A stretch of 41,864 nucleotides of DNA. Origin: Candidatus Zhuqueibacterota bacterium (GTDB lineage: Bacteria > Zhuqueibacterota > Zhuqueibacteria > Thermofontimicrobiales > Thiofontviventaceae). The position numbers and the translations under genes were made by a program. Below, one piece after another: positions 1-9,180 of the stretch. The notes beneath the pieces were generated by a model. It was given only the letters and a program-made list of their open reading frames with translations, was not told the DNA's origin and did no database searches. The stretch spans positions 1 to 41,864 of the forward strand of contig JAFGDW010000227.1 of assembly GCA_016931935.1 (NCBI GenBank), in the 5' to 3' direction. The stretch's first letter is position 1; each line of letters begins with the position of its first letter.

Positions 1-301
1 GGCAACAGTCTCTTGGTATTCAACGAAATTATGTCTGCTGTAACGTCCGGCCTTCGACAAGCTCAGGCCTCGGTTCTGAACATAAATATAGTATCTGAGT
101 TATCTACATAATCATTTTTTCTAATAATATGTGGACATGCGACCACCTGCCGGTAATTCGTGCTCTGATTAAATCAGGATGAAACCTGTACGCTTCCGTG
201 CCGTATCTTGGTACATATAATCGTGATTTAATCTGGAAAATATGATTAAAAACTTGAATAAAACGATACTGAATTTCAGCCTAAAATGAAGGAGTCAATA
301 T
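1..301. other. Intergenic lead-in with a repeat fragment
   Basis: No coding region is apparent. The only recognisable structure is a short palindromic fragment near 47-80, described separately. An AAGGAG ribosome-binding site at 289-294 precedes the first gene. The window may begin inside a longer intergenic region. Confidence 0.5.
47..80 (+). repeat. Fragment of REP-like dispersed hairpin (copy D)
   Basis: The core CTTCGACAAGCTCAGGC resembles the centre of the fuller copies near 1.1, 12.6 and 41.7 kb. It is flanked by its own short inverted arms, GGCCT at 49-53 and AGGCC at 65-69. The outer arms of the full element are missing, so it is either truncated or a related short palindrome. Confidence 0.45.
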
Positions 302-895
302 ATGGTTCAGCAAACAGAACGAACACGCGGATTTTTCTGGGGTGGTGTATTAATCTTTTTCGGATTTCTATTGTTACTGGATCAATGGGATATCATTAGT
401 TTTGGAGATTTATGGCCACTTGCAATTATTGCAGTTGGTGTGTGGATGATTTTAAAACCCCATCATACATCACATAAACATCCCGGCTTTTCGCATGGCA
501 TGGGCGACCAGCATGTTAATGCCGATACAAGTAAAATTCATTATACCAATAGTATGGGGGATTTAAATGTAACTGCAAACTCCGCCAACTTCACCGGCGG
601 GAACATTCGAACTACTTTCGGAAGCGTTAAAGTGGATTTGTCCGCAATCCGACTTGCAGAAGGCGAACAATTGCTGGAAGTCGGGACAACGTTTGGTGAT
701 ATCAAAATAACTGCCCCAACCGGCATTCCCCTTATGATTCTGAGTACAAACACTGCCGGTGATATGAAAGTGTTTGAAGAAAAACGCAGCGGTTTTAAAC
801 AGGAGGTCGTATTTCAAACGCCTGACTATGATGCGGCTACGACACGCTTGAAAATCGTAACGTCGCAGGTGTTTGGTGATTTGAAAGTGTGGTGA
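302..895 (+). CDS. LiaF-like membrane protein (cell-wall stress response family)
   Basis: The 197-residue product has two N-terminal membrane helices (about residues 10-27 and 34-51), with a Trp/Leu-rich hairpin as in LiaI/LiaF-type proteins (DUF5668). A histidine-rich linker follows (HHTSHKHPGF). The C-terminal half has repeated short strands of the form FGD(I/L)K(I/V), the pattern of the LiaF C-terminal beta-helix domain. In Firmicutes LiaF controls an envelope-stress two-component system; in FCB bacteria the role is unknown. AAGGAG at 289-294 supports this start. It is a single gene ending at a strong terminator. The family call is good, the function is inferred. Confidence 0.75.
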   Translation: MVQQTERTRGFFWGGVLIFFGFLLLLDQWDIISFGDLWPLAIIAVGVWMILKPHHTSHKHPGFSHGMGDQHVNADTSKIHYTNSMGDLNVTANSANFTGGNIRTTFGSVKVDLSAIRLAEGEQLLEVGTTFGDIKITAPTGIPLMILSTNTAGDMKVFEEKRSGFKQEVVFQTPDYDAATTRLKIVTSQVFGDLKVW

Positions 896-1020
896 TTGTA
901 TGTAAGACGGCAGACCTGAGAAGTGAGACGAACGGTAGAAAACTGAATAATGTTACTCTAAAAAAAAAGCAACACCGATGCAATTACTTTAAGCGATGGC
1001 ATCGGCAAACAAATATATCA

Positions 1021-1060
1021 AAGCGTGGTTTCAGTGGGAATTTGAAATCACGCTTTTTAT
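1021..1060 (+). terminator. Rho-independent terminator after LiaF-like gene
   Basis: A 13-bp stem pairs 1021-1033 (AAGCGTGGTTTCA) with 1043-1055 (TGAAATCACGCTT). It has one G-T wobble and a 9-nt loop and runs into a T-rich tract. It lies about 125 nt after the stop of the LiaF-like gene. Confidence 0.7.
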
Positions 1061-1098
1061 TTAAGACCATTTCTAATATGAATGACCAGTTGAACCAC

Positions 1099-1187
1099 GA
1101 GCCTTTGACTCGCTCAGGCTGAAGCTCCATCTTCACAGTGAGCCCTTCGGCTAACTCAGGATAGACTCCGTCGAACTGTGATAACTT
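1099..1187 (+). repeat. REP-like dispersed hairpin element (copy A)
   Basis: It aligns over about 80 nt with copies at 12622-12715 (same strand) and 41688-41774 (opposite strand). Shared blocks include CACAGTGAGCCCTTCG-like and ACTCCGTCGAA-like segments. The inner stem TGAG/CTCA and the outer stem TCACAG/CTGTGA can form a cruciform. It is non-coding and lies between convergent genes. Confidence 0.65.
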
Positions 1188-1232
1188 TATCATTTTCGGG
1201 CCGCATCAATTTTCAACTGGTTATTCATATTT

Positions 1233-1778
1233 CTAATCGACTGGTCCCAGTTTAATCGGCTCGAAATTCATAAAATCAGCATGATGTACAATTACAGCTT
1301 CGGGACAGCGATAGCCACCGTCGCCTTCCATGGCGTGAACGGCGATCATATGTACTACTTCGTCTGGCAGGCCGTGTTTCATCGCCAAACCGGCGCCACT
1401 GAATGGATGACGCAATAATTTCCCGCAGCGACTTTTCACAACGCCGGATGCGGTTTTCTCATACTCGAGAATTTTTCCCACATCATGGAGTAATCCGCCA
1501 CAGACTAACAGGTCATAATCAATTTTATACGCTCCGCAATTGTGCTGCTCCAATATTTTTGCCGCTTCCAACGATACCCGTGTTACGCTTCGGGTGTGGG
1601 CAACAATATTTACCGTACAATTGGGGATTAACAGTGTAAACGGAATATGCTCCAAATCTTCCACTGTCCAACCACCGCGCTGGATAGCTTCTTCCCAAAC
1701 GGAAAGCGCTTTATCGCGCAAGGATTCATCGTGAATTAATTCAAATTCAGGAAATATATTAAATAATTTATCTCTCAT
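1233..1778 (-). CDS. HD-domain metal-dependent phosphohydrolase
   Basis: The 181-residue soluble protein has the HD signature: H61 (VAHTRSV), H98-D99 (LLHDVGK), H124 (RHPFSGAG), H148 and D168 (VHHADF). These are the expected metal ligands of the HD superfamily, which hydrolyses phosphomonoesters or nucleotide phosphates; the substrate cannot be read from sequence. I chose the ATG at 1778 because GGAGA lies about 6 nt upstream. An ATG six codons earlier (1796) has no ribosome site, since the GGAGA lies within those codons. The gene is monocistronic and faces the LiaF-like gene. Confidence 0.8.
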   Translation of the reverse strand: MRDKLFNIFPEFELIHDESLRDKALSVWEEAIQRGGWTVEDLEHIPFTLLIPNCTVNIVAHTRSVTRVSLEAAKILEQHNCGAYKIDYDLLVCGGLLHDVGKILEYEKTASGVVKSRCGKLLRHPFSGAGLAMKHGLPDEVVHMIAVHAMEGDGGYRCPEAVIVHHADFMNFEPIKLGPVD

Positions 1779-1897
1779 ACAATATCTCCAATGCAAAAAT
1801 TAAATTGCGCACCACAGGTTCATTGTAATTTATCCAACAAAAGTGTGAGTAAATATAGTTCAAAATTAGTTGAATTGCAACTGATATAAAATGTGTC

Positions 1898-1926
1898 TTG
1901 ATTCTTTATTTTTTGTTTGCTATTTT
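1898..1926 (+). promoter_or_regulatory. Putative sigma70-type promoter for antiporter gene
   Basis: TTGATT and TATTTT are separated by 17 nt and sit just upstream of the AAAGGAG of the NhaC-family gene. The region is AT-rich, so a chance match is possible. Confidence 0.35.
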
Positions 1927-1953
1927 AACAACAATTAAACAAAGGAGTTGCAT

Positions 1954-3360
1954 GTGCAGGCTGGTCACTGGTATTCTGTTCTTCCTCCACTCATTGCTAT
2001 TTTTCTTGCTATTCGTACACGGCAAGTCTATCCGTCGTTGTTCATTGGTATCTGGCTCGGCTGGACGGCGTTAACCGGCTGGAATCCATTGCTGGGATTA
2101 CGCGCAGCGCTGGATGCTATCATCGATGTGTTTCAAGATGCCGGGAACACCCGCGTTATTCTGTTCAGCATGATGGTTGGCGCAATGATCATGTTCACGC
2201 AACGCTCGGGCGGCGTTACCGGTTTTATTCAATGGATGAGTGAACGGGGATTTGTACGAAACCGGACGGGTGCAAGTTTGCTGGTATGGATTATTGGAAT
2301 TATCTTGTTTATTGAAAGCAATCTGATTGCATTGGTTATCGGCGCCATTGGCCGTCCCTTATTTGATCGGTTCTACGTGCCACGGGAAAAATTAGCCTAC
2401 ATTGCCGACTCCACCGCTGCTCCGGTATGTGTCATGATTCCGTTCAACGGTTGGGGCGCGGTGCTCACCGGGTTGTTAGTAGCTCAAAATGTGGATAATG
2501 CATTTTTCGTGGTCTTGAAAGCTGTCACAACGAACTTCTATGCAATTTTCACCATTGGGATGGTGCTGTTTTTTATTCTCACCAGACTTGATTTTGGCCC
2601 GATGGCGAAAGCTGAAAAACGCGCCCGAACCACTCAGAAAGTCACGCGGGATAATGCCCAGCTTCTCGTCTCCGATGATACATTGGCATTGCCTCCTAAA
2701 GACGGAATTCAACCTCGCGCCATCAATTTAATCATCCCGTTGGCGGCGATGGTAATTATGGTGCCGCTTGGCTTGCTTATTACAGGAAGTGGTAATATAG
2801 AACACGGCTCCGGTTCCACGGCGGTATTTTGGGCTGTACTGACCGGCCTGGGGACTGCAGCGTTGCTTTATCGCATTCAACGAATTATGGATTTTAAAGA
2901 AACGCTTGATTTGTTCATCAAAGGCATGGGCGGTTTAATACCGATGGGCTTGTTAATGGTGTTCGCATTTGCCCTTGGCGCCACCTGTAAAGCGCTGCAT
3001 ACCGGACCGTATGTTTCCACACTGGCCGCGGCTACAATTCATCCCAAACTGGTTGTGCCGTTGGTGTTTGGTATTTCCTGTTTCATATCGTTTGCCACCG
3101 GAACATCGTGGGGCACGTTCGCCATCATGATTCCCATTGCGGTACCATTGGCCCAGCATCTCGATCTGAGTCTTCCGCTTATGGTAAGCGCCGTTATGGG
3201 TGGCGGCGTATTTGGCGACCATTGCTCACCGATATCCGATACGACAATCATATCATCGATGGCCACCGCTTGCGACCCGATCGACCATGTGGATACGCAG
3301 TTGCCATACGCAATTGTAGCTGCAACGGGAGCGCTGATTTTGTATGGTTTGCTAAGTTAA
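1954..3360 (+). CDS. nhaC: Na+/H+ antiporter, NhaC family
   Basis: This integral membrane protein of about 468 residues should exchange sodium for protons across the inner membrane. Family features are FIESNLIALVIG in an early helix, STAAPVCVMIPFNGWGAV mid-protein, FATGTSWGTFAIMIP, and GGVFGDHCSPISDTTI near the C-terminus. The last is the polar signature of the NhaC/Na-H antiporter superfamily (PF03553). Start choice matters: AAAGGAG at 1941-1947 is 6 nt upstream of a GTG at 1954, whereas the TTG at 1948 abuts the ribosome site and the ATG at 1952 is out of frame. No partner gene is adjacent. Amino-acid/proton antiport is a less likely alternative. Confidence 0.85.
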   Translation: MQAGHWYSVLPPLIAIFLAIRTRQVYPSLFIGIWLGWTALTGWNPLLGLRAALDAIIDVFQDAGNTRVILFSMMVGAMIMFTQRSGGVTGFIQWMSERGFVRNRTGASLLVWIIGIILFIESNLIALVIGAIGRPLFDRFYVPREKLAYIADSTAAPVCVMIPFNGWGAVLTGLLVAQNVDNAFFVVLKAVTTNFYAIFTIGMVLFFILTRLDFGPMAKAEKRARTTQKVTRDNAQLLVSDDTLALPPKDGIQPRAINLIIPLAAMVIMVPLGLLITGSGNIEHGSGSTAVFWAVLTGLGTAALLYRIQRIMDFKETLDLFIKGMGGLIPMGLLMVFAFALGATCKALHTGPYVSTLAAATIHPKLVVPLVFGISCFISFATGTSWGTFAIMIPIAVPLAQHLDLSLPLMVSAVMGGGVFGDHCSPISDTTIISSMATACDPIDHVDTQLPYAIVAATGALILYGLLS

Positions 3361-3520
3361 CGGTATTTCATAAAAATTGTATTGGAAATTGGTGTCGATT
3401 GTTGTAAATTAGTACCTTACAAATTGTCAATTTCATGTATTTTTACACGAATCTGACGATAAAAATAGAAATATCCCATCAACAATGTGAATCAACAATG
3501 ATAAACGGGAACTATATAAA

Positions 3521-4933
3521 ATGACGGAGCATACTATTCAGTTATTTCAAAAAATCAAAGCAGCGCAACAAGGCCATCTATTGCGTTTCGTTGAAATTTT
3601 AAATCCGGAACAAAAGGATAAATTTATCCAGCAATTGTCGACCATTAATTTTCAACAGGTCAACGAACTGGCGCAAAAATACATTCTTTCTCCTGAAAAG
3701 AAACAATTGGATTATCATCTGGCTCCGGTCGATGTCATTCCAATTCCACAAGCCGATGTCCAAAAGCAAGCTGCGAAATCAGCGAAAGTCATTGGGGAAA
3801 AAATGCTTCGCGATGGTAAAGTTGCTGCGTTGCTCGTTGCCGGAGGGCAGGGTTCCCGACTCGGATTTGTTGGCCCCAAAGGCAAATACAAAACCGGGCC
3901 GGTCAGTGATAAAACGCTATTTGAACTTCACGCTGATAAATTAAAGGCCCTGGAAAAACGTTACGGCCAGCCAATTCTCTGGATGATAATGACCAGCGAA
4001 TCAAATCATGATGAGACTGTTGATTATTTCGAGACACACAATTATCTCGGCCTCTCGAAGGAACATGTGTTCTTTTTCAAACAGGGCATGATACCCGCTC
4101 TCAATGAAGATGGTAAAATTTTAATGGATGCAATCGATCATGTATTCACCAATCCAAACGGACATGGAGGTACCTTATTTGCCCTGCGCGACAGTGGTTT
4201 GCTAGATTTATTAAAAAAACGGGGAATTGAAGAAATTTTTTATTTTCAAGTAGATAATGTACTGATCCGGATTTGTGATCCTTACTTTATAGGCTATCAT
4301 GTTCAGGCACACGCTGAAATGTCGGCAAAAATTGTCAGGAAGCGCGATCCGTTTGAAAAAGTTGGGATCATTGGCATGTTAAATGGAAAAGTGGCGGTCA
4401 TCGAGTATAGCGATATGCCCGAGGATGTACTTATGGAAAAGAATCCCGACGGATCATTGACATACGATGCCGGTAGTGTGGCAATTCATATGTTTCAACG
4501 TAAATTTCTCGAACGTCTGACTTCATCCGATTTGGGATTACCATATCATGTTGCTCATAAAAAGATACCACATGTTGACAGCAATGGCAAACGAATTGAG
4601 CCAACATCTCCCAACGGTTATAAGCTCGAAATGTTTGTATTCGATGCTTTTCCTCTTTCCAATGGCACAATTATCATGGAAGTCGAACGCAGCGATGAAT
4701 TTTCACCCATTAAAAATAAATCCGGTGAAGATTCGCTGGCGCCTGCCCAACAGGATTTAATGAATTATCACGCCCGGATGCTGCAACAGGCAGGTATTCA
4801 TGTGCCATTTGATAGTGAAGGGAATGTTGCTGGTACAGTGGAAATTAGCCCGCTGTTTGCTATGGATGCGGATGAATTACGTCAAAAATTACCACCTGGA
4901 TTCAATTTCAAATCACCTCTGTATCTGGAATAG
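3521..4933 (+). CDS. UDP-sugar pyrophosphorylase (UAP1/UDPGP type)
   Basis: The 470-residue protein belongs to the eukaryote-type UDPGP family (PF01704), which makes UDP-GlcNAc or UDP-glucose from UTP and the sugar 1-phosphate. The nucleotide loop is at residues 107-120 (AGGQGSRLGFVGPKG). Further conserved blocks are GHGGTLFAL, the metal/sugar region FYFQVDN, KIVRKRDPFEKVG, and KLEMFVFDAFPL followed by ERSDEFSPIKN. The length fits UAP1-like enzymes. It is distinct from bacterial GalU and GlmU. It is the first gene of a compact operon with MscS, AsmA-like and unknown proteins, and its product could feed the glycan genes further along. Whether GlcNAc-1-P or Glc-1-P is preferred is not visible. 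Confidence 0.85.
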   Translation: MTEHTIQLFQKIKAAQQGHLLRFVEILNPEQKDKFIQQLSTINFQQVNELAQKYILSPEKKQLDYHLAPVDVIPIPQADVQKQAAKSAKVIGEKMLRDGKVAALLVAGGQGSRLGFVGPKGKYKTGPVSDKTLFELHADKLKALEKRYGQPILWMIMTSESNHDETVDYFETHNYLGLSKEHVFFFKQGMIPALNEDGKILMDAIDHVFTNPNGHGGTLFALRDSGLLDLLKKRGIEEIFYFQVDNVLIRICDPYFIGYHVQAHAEMSAKIVRKRDPFEKVGIIGMLNGKVAVIEYSDMPEDVLMEKNPDGSLTYDAGSVAIHMFQRKFLERLTSSDLGLPYHVAHKKIPHVDSNGKRIEPTSPNGYKLEMFVFDAFPLSNGTIIMEVERSDEFSPIKNKSGEDSLAPAQQDLMNYHARMLQQAGIHVPFDSEGNVAGTVEISPLFAMDADELRQKLPPGFNFKSPLYLE

Positions 4934-4936
4934 CCT

Positions 4937-5836
4937 ATGATTGAAACGATCAAGCAATCGATTAAAGAATTGCAGTTCCTGCAAACGGTCGCCGGTGACC
5001 TGGTGGCGCAGGTCATTCTGTTTCTCCCCAAACTTATTGCCAGTTTTGTGGTCCTTGTTCTATTCTGGGTCATTTATCGAATTCTAAAATTTGTTTCAAC
5101 CCGCTGGCTCAAACGCTCGGATATTTCTGACAGCCTGATTAATCTGATCACGAAAATAATTAAATTTTCCTGCTTGAGTCTGGCGTTGGTGCTGGTTGCC
5201 GATCAGCTTGGTATTAAAATTATCGCGCTAATTTCCACACTTGGCGTGGCCGGTATTGCGCTGGGTTTGGCTGCGCAGCAGACGCTGGCCAATTTTATTT
5301 CCGGTATCATTATCCTGGTCAGCAAGCCGTTTAAGGAAAAAGACTATGTCGAACTGGAAGGCGAATTTGGCATGGTAAAGCAAATTACGCTTCGTTCTAC
5401 AACTTTGATGACCCTGGATAATTTGCTGGTAGATATTCCCAATCAGAAAATTATTGAATCAAAAATTATTAATCACACCCATACAAAAACTATCCGCCTG
5501 CGGATTGCCGTGGGCATTGCTTACAAAGAACACATTCCGGACGCGCAGCAGGTGTTACTTGATGTCGTGAAAGATGATACTCGTTTCTTGCCAAAACCCG
5601 CCCCGGAAGTGGTTGTTACAAAAATCGCCGATTCCAGCATTAATCTTGAATTGCTTGTATGGATAAAAGATTCGCGCCAGGAAGTACCAATCACTTACGA
5701 TTTACGTAAAAAGGTAAAAATGGCGCTTGATGGTGCTCATATCGAAATTCCATTTCCGCATCGCCAATTGTTTATCGATAAAATCAATACGGACAGTTTG
5801 AAAGAATTAGTACATGGCAATACCAAACAACGCTGA
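4937..5836 (+). CDS. MscS-family mechanosensitive channel
   Basis: The 299-residue protein has three membrane segments, the last being the Gly/Ala-rich pore helix around residues 100-130 (GVAGIALGLAAQQTLANF, then GIIILVSKPF). The beta domain (KDYVELEGEFGMVKQI) and the cytosolic alpha/beta domain follow, ending in EIPFPHRQLFI. This is the canonical small MscS architecture that opens under membrane tension during osmotic downshock. The start is 3 nt after the stop of the pyrophosphorylase, with no strong ribosome site, suggesting translational coupling. The 3' end overlaps the next gene by 23 nt. Confidence 0.9.
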   Translation: MIETIKQSIKELQFLQTVAGDLVAQVILFLPKLIASFVVLVLFWVIYRILKFVSTRWLKRSDISDSLINLITKIIKFSCLSLALVLVADQLGIKIIALISTLGVAGIALGLAAQQTLANFISGIIILVSKPFKEKDYVELEGEFGMVKQITLRSTTLMTLDNLLVDIPNQKIIESKIINHTHTKTIRLRIAVGIAYKEHIPDAQQVLLDVVKDDTRFLPKPAPEVVVTKIADSSINLELLVWIKDSRQEVPITYDLRKKVKMALDGAHIEIPFPHRQLFIDKINTDSLKELVHGNTKQR

Positions 5837-8800
5837 ACCCAAAAAGAAATCGTGGCGCAAGCGACTGCTGCGATTTTTCCTGTGGTCAACCGGCTTGTTT
5901 CTGCTTCTCATCGTTGGAACCTACATCTTCATCCGGATTCAGTATCCACCGGAAAAAATTCGTCAACTTGTGGCCGACAATGCCAGCAAAGCGCTGAACA
6001 ACCGACATGTATCCATTTCCGATGCAAAATTAAATGTATTGGAAGGATTTGTGTTTGATGGCATCACTGTGTACCAATATCCGCTTGGCGATCCGGCGTT
6101 TTCTGATACATCAATTTTATTATCCGTTGATCGGGCTGTCCTGAAGTACAAGCTCTCATCGCTGCTTCGGCGTAAGCTAGAAATAAATGAAGTTACAATC
6201 AATCGGCCCACGATATCATTTTCGGTTCTCCAAAATCAGAAAACGAGTATTGATGATTTACTGGCGCCATCGGATACAAGCCATGCCGTCACTGCAACAC
6301 CAGCGGAATCCGACACAACGATTGCTGCATTTTCGCTTCCGGTTGCCTTTGAACTCGATAAATTCGATTTTCGCGATTTTACCGCAACCCTGAAATTGGT
6401 CTCCGATGACACCGAACTCCGCGCCACGTTACGCAATTTCTCAATTTTGATTGATGATCTGTATATTCCCAAAGGCTCACTGGATGCCATCCGGAAGCAG
6501 GCACGGGCAAATCTGCGAATTCTGACACCATCGTCATCCTGGAATGCCTGGTTGCGCAGCCCGGCATTAACCTATCCGATGAAGTTCGATACAAAGTTTG
6601 AAATAGATATCGGAATCAAAGCGAATGGCTTTTCAGATGTTGGTGTTCATGGAAATATTCAAATCGGACAGGTGACCCTGACTGAAATGCAGCCACGGCC
6701 AATCACGTATAAGCTTCCGGCTCAACAATTAGCGGCAATTGAAACTGACGTGCATCTGGATGGCGATGCCGGCAAACTCAATATTGGGCGATTTTTTACT
6801 TCCATTATTGACCAGCCGGTGCTGACGGTGACCGGTACAGTAGACAGTATCTTCACTACACCAGAGTGTGCGCTTCAATTAAAAGATAGCCGGATTGATA
6901 TAAAACAAATATTGAATGCAACACGTGCAATGCTTCCGTCTGATTACCGGCATATTGTAGAAGGAATTGATGCCCGGGGAATTTTATCCATTCATGATAC
7001 CGCAATTCAGGGGCAGCCGCTCAGCAGCGATTCCAGCAATGGCATCCATTTCCGGACAGGAATGACTTTAACAAATTTACATGCCGTTTACGATGTTGCG
7101 CCAAAAACTGAAATTGATAGTCTGACTGTGGATGTAACTACTTCCGGGACATTTTATGGCGGGGGATTGACCCATCTACGCATTGCCGGACAAATCGGGC
7201 TCAATGATCTGACCATTGCCTTAACTGACACGACAGAACTTGCCCTGCACAAATTTCAATTAACGTTAAGCGCCGCACTTTCGGATTCGTTCATCCCCGA
7301 ACGGTTAAACCTGACCGCTTCAATCGAGCGCCTGTTTGATGGCTCATTTTCAATGGATGCAACATTTGCATCGACCGAAGCATTGGAACATTATAAAGCA
7401 AAGGGTAACATTCAACTTAATAATCTGGTATTGCAGCAACTACCGGGACGACCGTTGGAAGGTCGCGTCAGCAGCCGAATAATGCTATCATCCAATTCTC
7501 TGGATGACATCGGCGCCCGATTCATCATTAATACCGATTCATTAACAGTTCCATCAGCCGCACCACCACTGACCATTGCGCCGCTCCAATCAAAAGGCAA
7601 CCTGCTCATCGGCACAAACAACCAATTCACTGCATTCAATTTGAAATCACTTTCTCTGAATGTCAATGATTTCATGCAACTCGCCACGCACGGAAATTTT
7701 GAAAACAGCAAAATTCCTTCGTTTAATATGATACTCGATTCGGCACGCTTGTCACATGAACATGCATTTGCGTTTCTGCCGAAATCACTTAAAGCCGGGA
7801 TAGAACACGTTTATGTAGGTGGAAAAACGGTTATCACTGCCAGTGGAAAAGGGACGCTTCCACCCGGTCAGAACCCGGTGATCGAAGCAAACGTTGACGG
7901 TCATATGGAAATCAATGCATCCGATCCGACGCAGGGGATTCATTTGCATGAAAGTTCAATTGAATTTCACGCTGCTTCGGATTTAACATCGGCATCCGCG
8001 ACTGTTGAAGCACGTCTTGGTTCGTTATCACCAGGCCCGATTCGCCGTGATCCGATACGCAACACATCATTGATTGCTCACCTGCGCCTGCCAACTTTTG
8101 AACAGATAAAACTTGATTCTCTCATTGTAAGAGTCCCAGATATTGGCACGACGATCAACGCGACCAGCACGATCGATCACTTAAGCACTCAACCGGTTGC
8201 CACATCCGATGTGTCATTATCCATTCAGGCTCCCGACAAATTGATGTTAGTTAATGATATTTCTATTTTGGGCAGCGTTCGTGGTAACATCGAGCTTAAT
8301 TTTAATTCGCCGATCGCCGCAGTATCCGGCATACTGGAATTTAAAAATCTGAATCTATGGCTGAATGACGAGATTGATGTTAAGGGTTTCAATGGCCAAA
8401 TTCCGTTTTCACAGCAAGTCGATATTGAACGCAAGGAACTTGTGAAACCGACGCAATTATTCACAAGCCGGCGGTCCACTACCTGGGACGCAATCAATTA
8501 TGGCCTTTTCCGACCGTATTATCAGGATATTTCCACGACTTCGGGTTCCATACAAGTCGAGCAGGTACGCATGTTGACGAATACACTTTCGGATATTGCG
8601 ATGGATATTTCATTGGGGAATGGTCAGCTTTATATTCCGCATATCAGTCTTTTTATCTTTGATGGCAACATGACCGGATATGTGGATATTGATCTTGGTT
8701 CAGGAAAGCTGGATGAAATTGAGTACTTCGTAAAGGCCGATATGACGCAACTAAATTCGGCAGAAATTGTACCTCAGGCACATTTACCCAAAAAAGATTC

Positions 8801-9170
8801 TGAATTGAATCTAAATTTTCAAATAGCTGGAAAAGGACTAAATATTGATAATCCTACTGATCTTCAATATGGAGCATCGCTTTACATTACCAAAATTGGT
8901 AGTAAATTTACGGATAATGCACTCCGGTCTCTCGACCCGCAGGGATCAGATAAAAGTATTCAGAGCGTTTTACGATTTTTGAATTGGGGGTACAAGCCCC
9001 GTCTTATCACGGTCGAAGTAAAACACGGCAATATTTATCCAACAATACATTTGGTCAGGGGAAGTTTAAAAGCATACTTAATACCAATAAAAATTCGTGG
9101 GAATAAAATTGAAATGGCACGTATCCCGATTGAATTTTTCCTGCAATCACAACTTTCATCACGCAAATGA
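5814..9170 (+). CDS. Large AsmA/DUF748-like envelope protein
   Basis: The 1118-residue protein has a basic N-terminus, one membrane anchor (about residues 18-37) and then a long beta-rich periplasmic region. The N-terminal part after the anchor (PPEKIRQLVADNASKAL, then DGITVY) and the C-terminal segment (TGYVDIDLGSGKLD, VLRFLNWGYKPR) match the AsmA/TamB/YhdP-like superfamily. Members form long grooves and are implicated in phospholipid transport between membranes or in outer-membrane biogenesis. It overlaps the MscS gene by 23 nt, so the two are translationally linked. Family assignment is reasonable; its cargo is unknown. The size is near that of YhdP-type proteins and larger than AsmA. Confidence 0.7.
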   Translation: MAIPNNAEPKKKSWRKRLLRFFLWSTGLFLLLIVGTYIFIRIQYPPEKIRQLVADNASKALNNRHVSISDAKLNVLEGFVFDGITVYQYPLGDPAFSDTSILLSVDRAVLKYKLSSLLRRKLEINEVTINRPTISFSVLQNQKTSIDDLLAPSDTSHAVTATPAESDTTIAAFSLPVAFELDKFDFRDFTATLKLVSDDTELRATLRNFSILIDDLYIPKGSLDAIRKQARANLRILTPSSSWNAWLRSPALTYPMKFDTKFEIDIGIKANGFSDVGVHGNIQIGQVTLTEMQPRPITYKLPAQQLAAIETDVHLDGDAGKLNIGRFFTSIIDQPVLTVTGTVDSIFTTPECALQLKDSRIDIKQILNATRAMLPSDYRHIVEGIDARGILSIHDTAIQGQPLSSDSSNGIHFRTGMTLTNLHAVYDVAPKTEIDSLTVDVTTSGTFYGGGLTHLRIAGQIGLNDLTIALTDTTELALHKFQLTLSAALSDSFIPERLNLTASIERLFDGSFSMDATFASTEALEHYKAKGNIQLNNLVLQQLPGRPLEGRVSSRIMLSSNSLDDIGARFIINTDSLTVPSAAPPLTIAPLQSKGNLLIGTNNQFTAFNLKSLSLNVNDFMQLATHGNFENSKIPSFNMILDSARLSHEHAFAFLPKSLKAGIEHVYVGGKTVITASGKGTLPPGQNPVIEANVDGHMEINASDPTQGIHLHESSIEFHAASDLTSASATVEARLGSLSPGPIRRDPIRNTSLIAHLRLPTFEQIKLDSLIVRVPDIGTTINATSTIDHLSTQPVATSDVSLSIQAPDKLMLVNDISILGSVRGNIELNFNSPIAAVSGILEFKNLNLWLNDEIDVKGFNGQIPFSQQVDIERKELVKPTQLFTSRRSTTWDAINYGLFRPYYQDISTTSGSIQVEQVRMLTNTLSDIAMDISLGNGQLYIPHISLFIFDGNMTGYVDIDLGSGKLDEIEYFVKADMTQLNSAEIVPQAHLPKKDSELNLNFQIAGKGLNIDNPTDLQYGASLYITKIGSKFTDNALRSLDPQGSDKSIQSVLRFLNWGYKPRLITVEVKHGNIYPTIHLVRGSLKAYLIPIKIRGNKIEMARIPIEFFLQSQLSSRK

Positions 9171-9180
9171 GGAATAAAAA

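Larger units (their letters stand above)
896..1232. other. Intergenic region holding a terminator and REP copy A
   Basis: This convergent gap between the LiaF-like gene and the HD gene contains a small hairpin (CCGATGC at 975-981 with GCATCGG at 999-1005), a stronger terminator hairpin at 1021-1060 and a REP-like element at 1099-1187. Open frames here run through those structures and are not credible genes. Confidence 0.6.

Noticed and set aside
889..1122. Open frame of 77 codons after the LiaF-like gene
   Set aside because: It crosses two hairpins, one a terminator, and part of a dispersed repeat, and has no ribosome site or recognisable composition.
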